This document shows, in pieces, positions 33,742-42,793 of a DNA stretch of 64,000 bases. A program made the position numbers and the translations under genes. The first letter of the stretch is position 1. Each line of letters begins with the position of its first letter. Under the pieces are notes generated by a model that was not told where the DNA came from, ran no database searches, and saw nothing but the letters and a program-made list of their open reading frames with translations. This stretch comes from Flavobacterium sp. N3904 (GTDB lineage: Bacteria; Bacteroidota; Bacteroidia; Flavobacteriales; Flavobacteriaceae), in the NCBI RefSeq assembly GCF_025947305.1, contig NZ_CP110009.1, positions 3,451,501-3,515,500 on the forward strand. Reading direction: 5' to 3'.

Positions 33742-34812
33742 ATGAATGATTCAGTTATGTATTCCGGGAGTACATCCCAAAAAATAAAAATGTATACTAT
33801 CTATTGGTTGGGATACATCTTGTTGTTCAGTTTAATTCAAGGTTTGCCTACAGCCGATTTTTGGAGAGCCTTATCCAATGAATGCTATAGTGTACTTCCT
33901 AAAATATTGTTTGTTTTACTTATTGTCGAAGTAGCCATGCCGCTTTTATTCTTCAAAAAAAAGAGAGCCCTTTTCATTTTAATTTATGTGCTTTCAATAC
34001 TTTTCTTTGCTTTTATTCAGCGGTTAATTGATAATTACATTATAATAGCTTTTAATTTAACCGAATGGAAAATCGAACCATTATTTTCAGCTCCCGCATA
34101 TTTGTATAATGTGATTAAACTACAGTTTGTTATTACTATCCCTTTGGCAATAAAATTAGTATATTATCTTGCTGAAGAGAAAAACAGGGTTCAAGCAATC
34201 CTGTCCGAGAAGCTGGAAGCTGAATTATTTTCATTGCGAAATCAGTTTCATCCTCATTTTTTATTTAATGTTCTCAATAGCTTGTACTCCAAAATCTTGA
34301 GTAAATCAGATGATTCTGCTGACATTGTACTTCAAATTTCAGATTTTCTTAGATATTCTGTTTATGATGTGAATTCCAGACACATTCCTTTGGAAAAAGA
34401 AATTGAATATCTAAAAAACTACATTTCGTTGCAACAATTGCGATTTGATAACCGACTTGAACTGAGTTTTAGTACCAATGGAATTTGTAAAAATCAATTT
34501 ATCGAACCATTTTTAATCCTTCCATTTATTGAAAATAGTTTCAAATATTGCTTAGACGATGTCAATTCCCAAGCATGGATTACCATTTCTATTTCAGCTT
34601 CAGAAGATTGGTTGACAATTAAAATTGAGAATAGCTTACCGCCAGACTTTTCGAAAAACAGAAATATCGAAAATCAATACAGCGGAGTCGGGATCGCTAA
34701 TGTGAAAAGAAGATTGGAATTGCTTTATCCAAATCAGCATAATTTGATCATCAAAAATGAAGAAGATTCGTTTTTTGTTTCTTTAAAAATAAAAATAAAT
34801 GACACCCACTAG
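33742..34812 (+). CDS. LytS-type sensor histidine kinase
   Basis: This 356-residue membrane kinase has four N-terminal helices (about 18-35, 52-70, 75-95, 120-143), a coiled linker and the His_kinase domain with the phospho-acceptor region NQFHPHFLFNVLNSL (H170/H172). A GHKL ATPase domain follows (PFIENSFKYCLDD, GVGIANVKRRL). It has no extra sensor domain. It overlaps the LytTR response regulator gene by 14 bp, so the two are co-translated. Nearby amylase and sugar genes are possible targets, but the stimulus is unknown. Confidence 0.9.
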   Translation: MNDSVMYSGSTSQKIKMYTIYWLGYILLFSLIQGLPTADFWRALSNECYSVLPKILFVLLIVEVAMPLLFFKKKRALFILIYVLSILFFAFIQRLIDNYIIIAFNLTEWKIEPLFSAPAYLYNVIKLQFVITIPLAIKLVYYLAEEKNRVQAILSEKLEAELFSLRNQFHPHFLFNVLNSLYSKILSKSDDSADIVLQISDFLRYSVYDVNSRHIPLEKEIEYLKNYISLQQLRFDNRLELSFSTNGICKNQFIEPFLILPFIENSFKYCLDDVNSQAWITISISASEDWLTIKIENSLPPDFSKNRNIENQYSGVGIANVKRRLELLYPNQHNLIIKNEEDSFFVSLKIKINDTH

Positions 34813-35533
34813 AATCAATTGTATCATTATAGAAGATGAACTTCCAGCATCCATATTACTTGAAATGCATATAGCCAAATTTGATTTTTTGGATTTGAAA
34901 GGAAAGTTCATGAGTACAAACAATGCTGTGAATCTTTTGAAGACCCAAAAAATAGATTTGCTTTTTTTGGATATAAATTTACCTGGAAAATCGGGTATAG
35001 AATTTGCAAAATCATTGCCAAATGATATTGGAATCATTTTCACAACCGCCAATCCACAATATGCTGTAGAAGGATTTGAATTGGAAGCGATTGATTATTT
35101 ATTAAAACCCATTTCATTCGATCGTTTCTCGAAAGCTATACAGAAATATTGCAAAATTCAGAAAACAAATCAGGAATTCGAGCAACTTTCTAAAGCAGAA
35201 ACGGAACGTCCCTTTGTATTTGTAAAATGCGAAAGAAAAAAACTTAAATTATATCTCGACGAAATTGATTATTTTGAATCGCAAGGCAATTATCTCTTAA
35301 TTCATACTGAAAAAGATTGCTTTAAAACACATCAATCCATTACGGAAATGATTGAGAAATTACCCGAAGGCTTTTTTTGCAGAATCCATCGTTCTTTTCT
35401 CATTACACTGAAAAAAGTTTCTCAATTCAACAGTCGTTCAGTAACTATTAAAAATAAGGTTTTACCCATCGGACGATTATACGCTTCAAAAACGAATGTT
35501 TTATTGCAATCTATTTTGATAAATCATTGCTGA
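34799..35533 (+). CDS. LytTR-family response regulator
   Basis: This 244-residue regulator has a receiver domain (about 5-120) with acidic pocket E12-D13 and phospho-acceptor D58 (LLFLDINLPG). A LytTR DNA-binding domain follows (about 140-240, FVFVKCERKKLKLYLDEIDYFESQGNYLLIHT...FCRIHRSFLI). It is cotranscribed with the LytS-type kinase. LytTR proteins bind direct repeats near promoters; I did not find an obvious pair in the adjacent intergenic regions. Confidence 0.92.
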   Translation: MTPTRINCIIIEDELPASILLEMHIAKFDFLDLKGKFMSTNNAVNLLKTQKIDLLFLDINLPGKSGIEFAKSLPNDIGIIFTTANPQYAVEGFELEAIDYLLKPISFDRFSKAIQKYCKIQKTNQEFEQLSKAETERPFVFVKCERKKLKLYLDEIDYFESQGNYLLIHTEKDCFKTHQSITEMIEKLPEGFFCRIHRSFLITLKKVSQFNSRSVTIKNKVLPIGRLYASKTNVLLQSILINHC

Positions 35534-35594
35534 TTTTTGAGATTTAAAAACATATGAGTGAAAAGTACGTTTGATAGCGACTGAACTTTAATTA

Positions 35595-36821
35595 TTATTT
35601 GCGCATTTCGTCAAAAAATGGAGTTGTTTTTTCCTCTACGCATTTAGCCGCGTATAAATACATAGCCGCACTCCAAGTTTGCCAATTTTGACCTTTGGGT
35701 TCACCGTCCTGCGCTTTTATCCATTCATTAAAACCAAATTCCATATTTGCTTCATTTATATAATTGGAGGATTTTTCGTTATTGTTGGCCGCTGATTCAG
35801 TCAATAGATTCGTTTTTTTCAAACATTCCGTTAATATTATTAATTTCTGTTCTGCCAATGCAAATCTTTTTGCCGCCACTAATGCTGCAACATAAAAACC
35901 ACATATAAATGGCCAAATACCACCATTATGATAATCACCCGGATTATTAAATTCAGAATATCTATCGTGCCAATCAGGATCATTTGGATTGGTATAAGGA
36001 AAAAAATTTGGAGGCAAATCAACTGCCAATAATCCTTTATTTTTCATTTCTTCACATTCGGTCTCTATCCAAGAAATCATTTCATCAGCTCTTTTTGGCG
36101 AGGCAATTCCCGATAAAATAGCAATACAATTCCCTAACAAATCAAAACGTTCACTACTATACACTTTATAGGCCCAAAAAGCATAATACGGTTTGTGTTT
36201 CAATACCAAACCTTCATGTACATGATGATGAATCACACCTCCCGTAATGGTAAAACGTTTCATTTCATGGTATAGATTATCTGCCCTTTTAGATTGATTT
36301 AAAATTTTTAAAAAACTATAGGTCAAAGTATTCACAAACAATCCGTATCCGAGTACCCATTGCTCGTCTCGCCAGTCGCTAGTGGGTTGTTGGGCTACTA
36401 AATACATATCGGATGGACTTTGATATTCCATCCAAACTAATGCTTTTTGAACAGCTTCTTTTAAAAAATCAGGTTCGTTAATTATTTGTCTGTATATACC
36501 CACTCCCAATAAAAACAAGGGTGTTGTATCACTCGCTCCCCTGTCATCAGAATCATGAACCAGAGAGGGAATATGTCCTCTTTCAGATTGGTTTATTGCC
36601 AAAGTTTCCAAAACCTTCCGAATGCTATTTACTAACAGTTCATTTCCAGAAACGACAATTCCGAGAATCGAAATCAACAAATCTCTGGTGTAGGGCTCTG
36701 GATACCCCCAGCCCGCAGTTCGAGGTAGCCCATGAAATGGACCATGCATGTTGTGCAAAAGCACTTCAAGAGCTGCTTTTTTGGCTGTATTTATTGCTGA
36801 AGTATGTTGAGAATTTATCAT
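35595..36821 (-). CDS. GH100-like (alpha/alpha)6 glycosidase, neutral/alkaline invertase-like
   Basis: Using the ATG at 36821 rather than the GTG one codon earlier gives 408 residues without a signal peptide, so it is cytoplasmic. The fold is (alpha/alpha)6, with phrases like those in GH100 invertases: TAGWGYPEPYTRDLLISILG, SDWRDEQWVLGYGLFVN, DYHNGGIWPFICGFYVAALV and EWIKAQDGEPKGQNWQTWSAAMYLYA. D and E in PTSDW and FNEWI are candidate catalytic acids. Sucrose or a related glucoside is the expected substrate; a trehalase-like or amylo-alpha-1,6-glucosidase activity is an alternative. It starts 6 bases after the stop of the glycosyltransferase gene. Confidence 0.75.
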   Translation of the reverse strand: MINSQHTSAINTAKKAALEVLLHNMHGPFHGLPRTAGWGYPEPYTRDLLISILGIVVSGNELLVNSIRKVLETLAINQSERGHIPSLVHDSDDRGASDTTPLFLLGVGIYRQIINEPDFLKEAVQKALVWMEYQSPSDMYLVAQQPTSDWRDEQWVLGYGLFVNTLTYSFLKILNQSKRADNLYHEMKRFTITGGVIHHHVHEGLVLKHKPYYAFWAYKVYSSERFDLLGNCIAILSGIASPKRADEMISWIETECEEMKNKGLLAVDLPPNFFPYTNPNDPDWHDRYSEFNNPGDYHNGGIWPFICGFYVAALVAAKRFALAEQKLIILTECLKKTNLLTESAANNNEKSSNYINEANMEFGFNEWIKAQDGEPKGQNWQTWSAAMYLYAAKCVEEKTTPFFDEMRK

Positions 36822-36827
36822 CACAAT

Positions 36828-37970
36828 TTATTTTAGACCTAATTTATCATTCATTATAGCTATAAATTTTTTGGCAACAATTCTATAATCAAAGTTTTCG
36901 ACTACTCTTTTCCTGCCTTCTTTTCCCATTTTTTTCCTTAATTCGGCATCATTCATCAAGGTTAATAATCCACTGGCAATATCTTGAACATTGGCGCGAT
37001 AATCAACGGTTCGAGGCTCATTAAATATAACTTTATAATTGTTTTCAAATCCTGATTCATCACCAAGAATAACTTCATTCACCACAATTTTTTTGGCAAC
37101 ATTGGCTAAAAATGCGGTTTTGCCATCAATCAAAGTGTCTAACATTCCCATAGCTTTAATACCAATGACCGGTTTTTCACATGCTCCTGCTTCTACTTGT
37201 GGCATTCCAAATCCTTCTAATCGAGAGGGAGCCGCATAAATATCGCAGGCACCAATGAGGTAAGGCATGAAATTTCGAGAAATAGTGTTGGTTGTATAGG
37301 TAATGTTTTTTTCTATACCCAAATTGGATGCGATCTGTAGATCTTCAAGATTTTGGGACTTTGTTCTTTGTTGAGGCCAAACTTTACAAACATATTTCCA
37401 ATCAGGTGCTTTAGTGTCAATAATAGATAAGGCTTGCATAACTTCCTGAGCCCCTTTGGATGCGGCATCTCCACCAACCGTTAAAATCATTAATTGATCT
37501 GGAGAAATACCCAAAGATTCACGAACGTCCAGAATTTTGGGATCGTTTTTATCGTAAGCTTTAAAAGAATCGGTATCGCAACCCACAGGCAAAACTTCAA
37601 TTTTATCTCCATTGATACCGTCCCTAACATACATTTCTTTTACCCAATGCGATGTGACCAATATTAATGGAAGTTCATTTAAAACTTCCTGATAATTAGC
37701 AATATAACCATCAGCAACCAACCATGGAACTGGCTGAATTCCATATCGTTGTGGATGTAAAATCAACTGTGGCGTGTGACCCCAGTAACCAATACCTACC
37801 ACTACATCGGGTTCAAACCAGCGATAATACCATTCTTTTTCTTGTGCTGAATCAAAGTGAACTGCATGGGCGTCAACACCCAATTCTAACAAACCTTTGT
37901 ATAAAAGATCTCCTTGAGTTGCAAGCCCACCTGGCGACGGCGGATAATCATAAAGCACTAATACTTTCAT
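36828..37970 (-). CDS. GT4-family glycosyltransferase
   Basis: This 380-residue cytoplasmic protein has a GT-B fold. The N-terminal Rossmann domain includes MKVLVLYDYPPSPGGLATQGDLLYKGL, and the C-terminal nucleotide-sugar-binding domain includes VLPVGCDTDSFKAY, LMILTVGGDAASKGAQEVMQAL and the GT4 motif APSRLEGFGMPQVEAGACEKPVI (EGFGMPQVE, where family members usually have E(x)7E). It lies 19 bp after the PIG-L deacetylase gene and just before the GH100-like gene. The three-gene set suggests making or remodelling a glycoside, possibly sucrose-like or a GlcNAc conjugate. Confidence 0.9.
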   Translation of the reverse strand: MKVLVLYDYPPSPGGLATQGDLLYKGLLELGVDAHAVHFDSAQEKEWYYRWFEPDVVVGIGYWGHTPQLILHPQRYGIQPVPWLVADGYIANYQEVLNELPLILVTSHWVKEMYVRDGINGDKIEVLPVGCDTDSFKAYDKNDPKILDVRESLGISPDQLMILTVGGDAASKGAQEVMQALSIIDTKAPDWKYVCKVWPQQRTKSQNLEDLQIASNLGIEKNITYTTNTISRNFMPYLIGACDIYAAPSRLEGFGMPQVEAGACEKPVIGIKAMGMLDTLIDGKTAFLANVAKKIVVNEVILGDESGFENNYKVIFNEPRTVDYRANVQDIASGLLTLMNDAELRKKMGKEGRKRVVENFDYRIVAKKFIAIMNDKLGLK

Positions 37971-37989
37971 CTAAATTAATTTTATTAAA

Positions 37990-38619
37990 TTATTTATTCA
38001 AAAATTGAATCGCATCATCTGAGTTATTGAAAATCCAAAATGCCTCAACTTTTGGTGTTGTTTTTGCTTCCCAACTGTTTTCCTCGAAGCCGTATGTCTC
38101 GGTTATTAGCTTATATTTTTTAATCCATATCTCGTTTTTGAGCGTTTCAAAGTAAGAGGCCTTTTCAATTGCTCTTGGAAAATATTTTTTTTCCCCATCT
38201 TCATAGGCAAAAGCCCAAAGTGCATCAGCATAAATTTTGCCTTCACTCCAAAGCATAATAACAGCTCTACTCACTTCCTCGTGACGTAAATGTTTTGTGT
38301 ATTCCCCTTTCGGACTATGTGTTATTATTAAATCAAAATGTTTTTGGGGCAATAAATCCAATAGGTGTTGTTCGACTTCAATTGTCTCCAAAGATCTTTG
38401 TTCAGGACCATCATCAAGATTTCCCATTATTCCTTGTGCATTAAGAATTTTTAAAACCTTGCAAAATTTAGAGGAGCGGTCTTCATCATTTTTTCTACAA
38501 AGACAAATAATAAAATAGTTCCAATAAGGATTACTCAAGATTGTTCCTCCTGCCCAAAGGATTTCATCATCAGGATGTGCAACTATTATGAGTACTGATC
38601 TATTTAATTTAGCATCCAT
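37990..38619 (-). CDS. PIG-L family N-acetylglucosaminyl deacetylase-like protein
   Basis: This 209-residue protein has the PIG-L/LmbE zinc motif AHPDDE (VLIIVAHPDDEILWAGG, about residues 14-19) and the distal THSPKGEYTKHLRHEEVSRAV with the HxxH-type ligand. These enzymes deacetylate GlcNAc conjugates such as GlcNAc-inositol or GlcNAc-malate (bacillithiol). As first gene of an operon with a GT4 and a GH100-like gene, it may act on a product of that glycosyltransferase, as in the BshA/BshB pair, though no BshC is in view. Function is inferred by family only. Confidence 0.85.
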   Translation of the reverse strand: MDAKLNRSVLIIVAHPDDEILWAGGTILSNPYWNYFIICLCRKNDEDRSSKFCKVLKILNAQGIMGNLDDGPEQRSLETIEVEQHLLDLLPQKHFDLIITHSPKGEYTKHLRHEEVSRAVIMLWSEGKIYADALWAFAYEDGEKKYFPRAIEKASYFETLKNEIWIKKYKLITETYGFEENSWEAKTTPKVEAFWIFNNSDDAIQFLNK

Positions 38620-39015
38620 TTTTTCAAAATTATTTTTTAACTACCTGATTAATGTTAGTGATTACTATTGTTTAATCTTTGTCTGTTGTTAATAATTTTA
38701 ACTTCATTAAAAGCACTAGAAATGTAATGATTTTTTTTATTTTTTTGTATCAATTTAATCAATAAAATTTTCATAAATAACTGATTTTCAATCTACATAT
38801 CCTTTTGTGTAAAAACAAGAAAGCAAAAGAAATGAATGAACCATCCTAAATTTAAATTCGACTTTACAATTTGTTTTCACAATATTCTATTATGAATAAA
38901 GTACCTAAAATCAAAAACCAATAAATCTGCAAAAAGCCTGTACTACTAATACTTCAAAGAACGAATCGTACCATTTTCAAAACGACTTTCTATCATTTCT
39001 TCAAAAACATAATAG
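38620..39015. other. Divergent intergenic region between PIG-L and ArsR genes
   Basis: About 400 bp of very AT-rich DNA with no gene recognised. It must hold the promoter of the minus-strand sugar operon, but no clean TAnnTTTG box with spacing was found. The ArsR operator lies at its right end and is listed separately. Confidence 0.5.
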
Positions 39016-39042
39016 ATATATCGGGAAAAGTCGATATATTTG
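39016..39042 (+). promoter_or_regulatory. ArsR operator overlapping the -7 element
   Basis: ATATATCG (39016-39023) and CGATATAT (39032-39039) form a perfect inverted repeat with an 8-bp centre. TATATTTG (39035-39042) is an exact -7 element overlapping the right arm. It ends 4 bases before the ATG, so binding should block transcription of arsR-OYE, and the mRNA would be nearly leaderless. Confidence 0.75.
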
Positions 39043-39046
39043 CCTT

Positions 39047-39346
39047 ATGAATTATGTAGAACTATTTAAGGCATTATCTAACAAGTCCAGATTACAAATG
39101 CTGGAATGGTTAAAAGAGCCTGAACTAAATTTCCCAGAACAGTTAGTTGCTGGTTTTGAGCATGGTGTTTGCGTAGGACAAATTCAGGCCAAAGCGGGAC
39201 TAACCCAATCCACTGTTTCAGAATATTTGTCAATTCTTCAGCGTGCCGGATTCATAGAATCTAAGCGTGTTGGACAATGGACCTATTACAAACGCAACGA
39301 AAAAGCATTTACTGCATTGAGCGAATTAATTGAATCTAATTTATAA
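39047..39346 (+). CDS. ArsR/SmtB-family winged-helix repressor
   Basis: This 99-residue protein has the ArsR fold: LFKALSNKSRLQMLEWLKEPEL, then VCVGQIQAKAGLTQSTVSEYLSILQRAGFIESKRVGQWTYYKRNE. A cysteine lies in GVCVGQ, but no ELCVCDL-type metal site is seen, so it may sense an electrophile or thiol state rather than a metal. It is followed 6 bp later by an Old Yellow Enzyme gene, an arrangement known for reactive-electrophile response. It probably represses both genes through the operator at its own start. Confidence 0.88.
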   Translation: MNYVELFKALSNKSRLQMLEWLKEPELNFPEQLVAGFEHGVCVGQIQAKAGLTQSTVSEYLSILQRAGFIESKRVGQWTYYKRNEKAFTALSELIESNL

Positions 39347-39352
39347 AATAGT

Positions 39353-40456
39353 ATGAACACAAATAGTTTATTTACGCCCTTCAACTTGAAGACGCTAAAT
39401 CTTAAAAATAGAATAGTAATGGCGCCAATGACGCGTTCATTTTCTCCAAATGGAGTACCTACAGATAAAGTGGCTGCTTATTATCAAAAAAGAGCCGAAG
39501 GCAAAGTTGGATTAATATTATCGGAAGGGACTGTTATTAATAGACCTTCGTCATCAAATGATGCCAATGTTCCTCACTTTTATGGAGACCAATCATTAGC
39601 TGGATGGAAAAAAGTAATTGATGGCGTTCATGCTGTCGGCGGCCAGATGGGACCACAAATATGGCATATGGGAATTATGGACAATCACCATTCGGGTTGG
39701 GTCCCTCCTGTTCCTTTTGAAGGTCCATCAGGATTAAACAGACCTGGTTTTAGTAATGGCAATACAATGACCATAAAAGACATTGAAGACACCATAGTAG
39801 CTTTTGGACAAGCTGCCGCTGATGCCAAGAGATTAGGATTTGATTGTATCGAAATCCATGGCGCCCACGATTATCTAATAGACCAATTTTTCTGGGACGC
39901 AACAAATCAGCGTACCGATGTTTATGGCGGAAAAAGTCTAGCGGAACGTACTCGTTTTGCGGTTGAAGTCATCAAAGAAATCAGAAAACAAGTAGGTGAA
40001 GATTTTGCCGTTATTATGCGAATTTCTCAATTCAAACCCGCTGATTATAATTTCAAACTAGCGAAAACCCCTCAAGAAATGGAAGCTTGGCTTACCCCAT
40101 TAATAGATGCTGGCGTAGATATTTTACATTGTTCACAGCGTCGTTTTTGGGAACCTGAATTTGAAGAGAATGACCTTAACTTTGCAGGATGGGCAAAAAA
40201 AATAACAGGTAAACCAACAATTACTGTTGGCTCAGTAGGACTTTCTAGTGATTTCTTTGGAGCATTTGCTGGCGAAAGTTCACAGCCAACCTCTTTAGAT
40301 GAACTCATAAGACGTTTAGACAGAGGAGATTTTGACCTTGTAGCGGTAGGACGACCTCTTTTAGCCGACCCAAATTGGGTAGCCAAGATAGAATCAGGAA
40401 AAATGGATCAACTGATAGGCTTTAGTAAAGAAGCTTTGGGTGAATTGGTATTATAA
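39353..40456 (+). CDS. Old Yellow Enzyme family NADH:flavin oxidoreductase
   Basis: This 367-residue FMN enzyme has the OYE barrel: N-terminal LFTPFNLKTLNLKNRIVMAPMTRSFSPNGVPTD, QIWHMG, the active-site region GFDCIEIHGAHDYLIDQFFWDATNQRTDVYGGKSLAERTRFAVEV, and the C-terminal phosphate-binding GRPLLADPNWVAK. The usual HxxN substrate pair appears as HGAH, as in some bacterial enzymes. It would reduce activated C=C bonds of enals, enones or nitro compounds using NAD(P)H. It is cotranscribed with arsR. Confidence 0.92.
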   Translation: MNTNSLFTPFNLKTLNLKNRIVMAPMTRSFSPNGVPTDKVAAYYQKRAEGKVGLILSEGTVINRPSSSNDANVPHFYGDQSLAGWKKVIDGVHAVGGQMGPQIWHMGIMDNHHSGWVPPVPFEGPSGLNRPGFSNGNTMTIKDIEDTIVAFGQAAADAKRLGFDCIEIHGAHDYLIDQFFWDATNQRTDVYGGKSLAERTRFAVEVIKEIRKQVGEDFAVIMRISQFKPADYNFKLAKTPQEMEAWLTPLIDAGVDILHCSQRRFWEPEFEENDLNFAGWAKKITGKPTITVGSVGLSSDFFGAFAGESSQPTSLDELIRRLDRGDFDLVAVGRPLLADPNWVAKIESGKMDQLIGFSKEALGELVL

Positions 40457-40494
40457 TAAATTTGTAGAGGGTAATAATCTATTAAAAGAGTTAA

Positions 40495-40534
40495 AAACAG
40501 AAAGGAATTTTAACAATTTCTTTCTGTTTTTTTT
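40495..40534 (+). terminator. Intrinsic terminator of the arsR-OYE operon
   Basis: aaacagaaagga (from 40495) pairs with tttctttctgttt (to about 40529), followed by a T run. Confidence 0.8.
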
Positions 40535-40587
40535 ACACTTAAACCTAAACAAGACATTAAAGACCTGATAACTATTTTTGCAACTAA

Positions 40588-41103
40588 TTATCTCCCAAAG
40601 TCATCTTGCAAACGAACAATATCCTCTTCATCTGAAGAGTTTTCTGGGTCTGTATGCTCCCAAATCTCAGCAACTACTCCCCAAGATTCCAATCCAATTA
40701 AGCGATGACGTTCTCCTTTGTCCATTTGTATAAAAGTGCCAGGTGCAAGCTCTTGAATTTCTCCTTCTTCATCTGTCATACTGGTCTTCACACCTACTAA
40801 ACCAGATAGTATTTCCCAGATTTCCGCTCTGCGAAAATGATATTGCCATGACAAACGTTTATGAGGAGCCACAACCAAAATCTTTGGACTTAACTTATTG
40901 GTAATTGTAATCGCTTCCATCTCCAAATGTGGAAAAAATTTTGCTACAAAAGCACCCGCCTGACTTTCATCAATTACAAAAAAACCTCCCCATGGTCTGG
41001 TTTGATCTTCTTGAACGACTGAGAAATTTTCTTTTTTTAATGCTGCTGCAATTTGCTCAAAAACGGCAATTTTATCTAAATTATTTGAGATATTTAAATT
41101 CAT
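40588..41103 (-). CDS. Cupin protein, mannose-6-phosphate isomerase-type
   Basis: This 171-residue cupin resembles the C-terminal domain of ManC and type II phosphomannose isomerases: RPWGGFFVI, SPKILVVAPHKRLSWQYHFRRAEIWEIL (metal-ligand His, His, Glu), VGVKTSMTDEEGEIQELAPGTFIQMDKGERHRL, VVAEIWEHTDPENSSDEEDIVRLQDDFGR. It would bind a divalent metal and a sugar phosphate. It lies at the end of the utilisation locus, beside the GH13 gene. GH130 activity releases mannose-1-phosphate, so a mannose-phosphate role would fit. Isomerase activity of the lone domain is unproven. Confidence 0.75.
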   Translation of the reverse strand: MNLNISNNLDKIAVFEQIAAALKKENFSVVQEDQTRPWGGFFVIDESQAGAFVAKFFPHLEMEAITITNKLSPKILVVAPHKRLSWQYHFRRAEIWEILSGLVGVKTSMTDEEGEIQELAPGTFIQMDKGERHRLIGLESWGVVAEIWEHTDPENSSDEEDIVRLQDDFGR

Positions 41104-41159
41104 TTTTTTAGTTTTATTTTTAAAGTAAATGTTCTATTCGAAATTAAAGTTTGTTAATT

Positions 41160-42782
41160 CTAATTTCTGTAAATAATAAAATCATTGGTTTTTAATTGGG
41201 TACTGCCCATTAAAATTTGCCCTCCTTTTGGAAGGCTTATTTTCTTTTCCGAACCAAAGTTAATCAGGACCGTAATTTGGTCTCCTTCAAAAGATCGGGT
41301 AAATAGAATTTGATCTTCTTTATAGTCAAGCCTATCATACTTACCATATTGCAAGACTTTTTCATTATTTCTTAAGGCAATCAACTTTTTGTAGCGATTA
41401 AGAATTGAATTTTCTTTGGTTAATAACTCTAAAACATTATTTTTTTGGTAATCAGAATTGGTTTTAATCCAAGTTTTCTCTTTTGAAAATCCTGCAAAAG
41501 CATTTCCATTCCACTGCATTGGACTACGCGATTTATCCCGATTGTGTTCATTCCCTTCCTTGAGTGCCTCATCGGGATTATTACCTTTGGCAAGGGTCAA
41601 TTCATAATGCGTTTTCCCTTGAATATCGACCATTTCTTCAAGATTTTTAACAATGATATTGTGCATTCCTATTTCTTCGCCATAGTACACAAAAGGAACT
41701 CCTTTGGCGGTAAGCATCAAAGCCGCCAGTGCCAAAGCTCTGTTGGGACTTCCATCAGCCAATCGATCGATCATTCGAGGCATATCATGGCTTCCAAAAA
41801 ACAAAGTTGGATAATTACTCATGTTTTTCTCCATGCTTTGCAACTCATCAAAAATACGTTTTGATGAAAATGTTTTGATGCTTCCAAAGTTGAAATTAAA
41901 AACCACATCCAACAAATCCTGTGATTGGTATTGTTTCAGGACTTCTATTTTGTCGCTACCAATTTCTCCAACAATAAAACGATTATTATACTCGTTCACA
42001 GTCGATTTTATGATTCGCATCGCGTCTTTCACGCCTTTTTGGTCGATGTCGTTTTTGTGATCTTGCACACCCTCTTTCATAGGATTGTCTGTCGTAATTC
42101 CGTCAGTGTTCAAAAAATTGATAACATCCAGTCGAAATCCATCTACACCGGCATCCAACCAAAAGCGAAGTACTTTTTGAACCTCAGCCACCACTTTTGG
42201 ATTTGCCCAATTGAGATCGGCCATTCTTACATCAAACTTATGATAATAAAATTGATCCGTCAAAGTGTCTTTTTGCCAAGCAGTTCCTCCGAAAAAAGAT
42301 TCCCAATTGTTGGGTTTATCTTTCCAGATATAATAATCACGATAAGGATTGTCTTTTGATTTTCGAGATTCCTGAAACCACTTACAATCGGTGGAAGTGT
42401 GATTCAAAACCATGTCCATTATCACTTTGATTCCTCTTTTGTGTGCTTCCTTCAAGAAAACCTCAAAATCGGATTTATTGCCATAAGTGGGATCAACTTT
42501 ATAATAATTGGCAATATCATAGCCATTATCCACTTTTGGCGAAGTGAGAAAAGGAGTCAACCAAATGCCCTTTATACCTAGCGATTGCAAGTAATCTAAC
42601 TTCACAGTCATTCCTTTAAAATCACCATAGCCATCACCGTTGCTATCGGCATAACTCGGCATATAGATTTGGTAAAAAACAGATTCTTTCCACCATTTCT
42701 TTTCTGTGTTCTGTGCTTTTAAAGAACCCGACTCAAACATAAAGAAAGAAAGGAGCACGATAATTATTAATTTAGATTGCAT
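41160..42782 (-). CDS. Periplasmic GH13 alpha-glucosidase/alpha-amylase
   Basis: The ATG at 42782 (540 residues) was chosen over a GTG three codons upstream; it gives a clean signal peptide (MQSKLIIIVLLSFFMFESGSLKAQ). The GH13 barrel carries D219 (DGFRLDVINF), E273 (FIVGEIGSD) and D333 (FFGSHDMPR). Region I is DMVLNHTS. The pattern YADSNGDGYGDFKGMTVKLDYLQSLGIKGIWLTPF is that of oligo-1,6-glucosidase/alpha-glucosidase subfamilies. It releases glucose from alpha-glucosides exported to or imported into the periplasm. It follows a putative (alpha/alpha)6 enzyme gene with 11 bp between. Confidence 0.9.
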   Translation of the reverse strand: MQSKLIIIVLLSFFMFESGSLKAQNTEKKWWKESVFYQIYMPSYADSNGDGYGDFKGMTVKLDYLQSLGIKGIWLTPFLTSPKVDNGYDIANYYKVDPTYGNKSDFEVFLKEAHKRGIKVIMDMVLNHTSTDCKWFQESRKSKDNPYRDYYIWKDKPNNWESFFGGTAWQKDTLTDQFYYHKFDVRMADLNWANPKVVAEVQKVLRFWLDAGVDGFRLDVINFLNTDGITTDNPMKEGVQDHKNDIDQKGVKDAMRIIKSTVNEYNNRFIVGEIGSDKIEVLKQYQSQDLLDVVFNFNFGSIKTFSSKRIFDELQSMEKNMSNYPTLFFGSHDMPRMIDRLADGSPNRALALAALMLTAKGVPFVYYGEEIGMHNIIVKNLEEMVDIQGKTHYELTLAKGNNPDEALKEGNEHNRDKSRSPMQWNGNAFAGFSKEKTWIKTNSDYQKNNVLELLTKENSILNRYKKLIALRNNEKVLQYGKYDRLDYKEDQILFTRSFEGDQITVLINFGSEKKISLPKGGQILMGSTQLKTNDFIIYRN

Positions 42783-42793
42783 ACACAACACTT

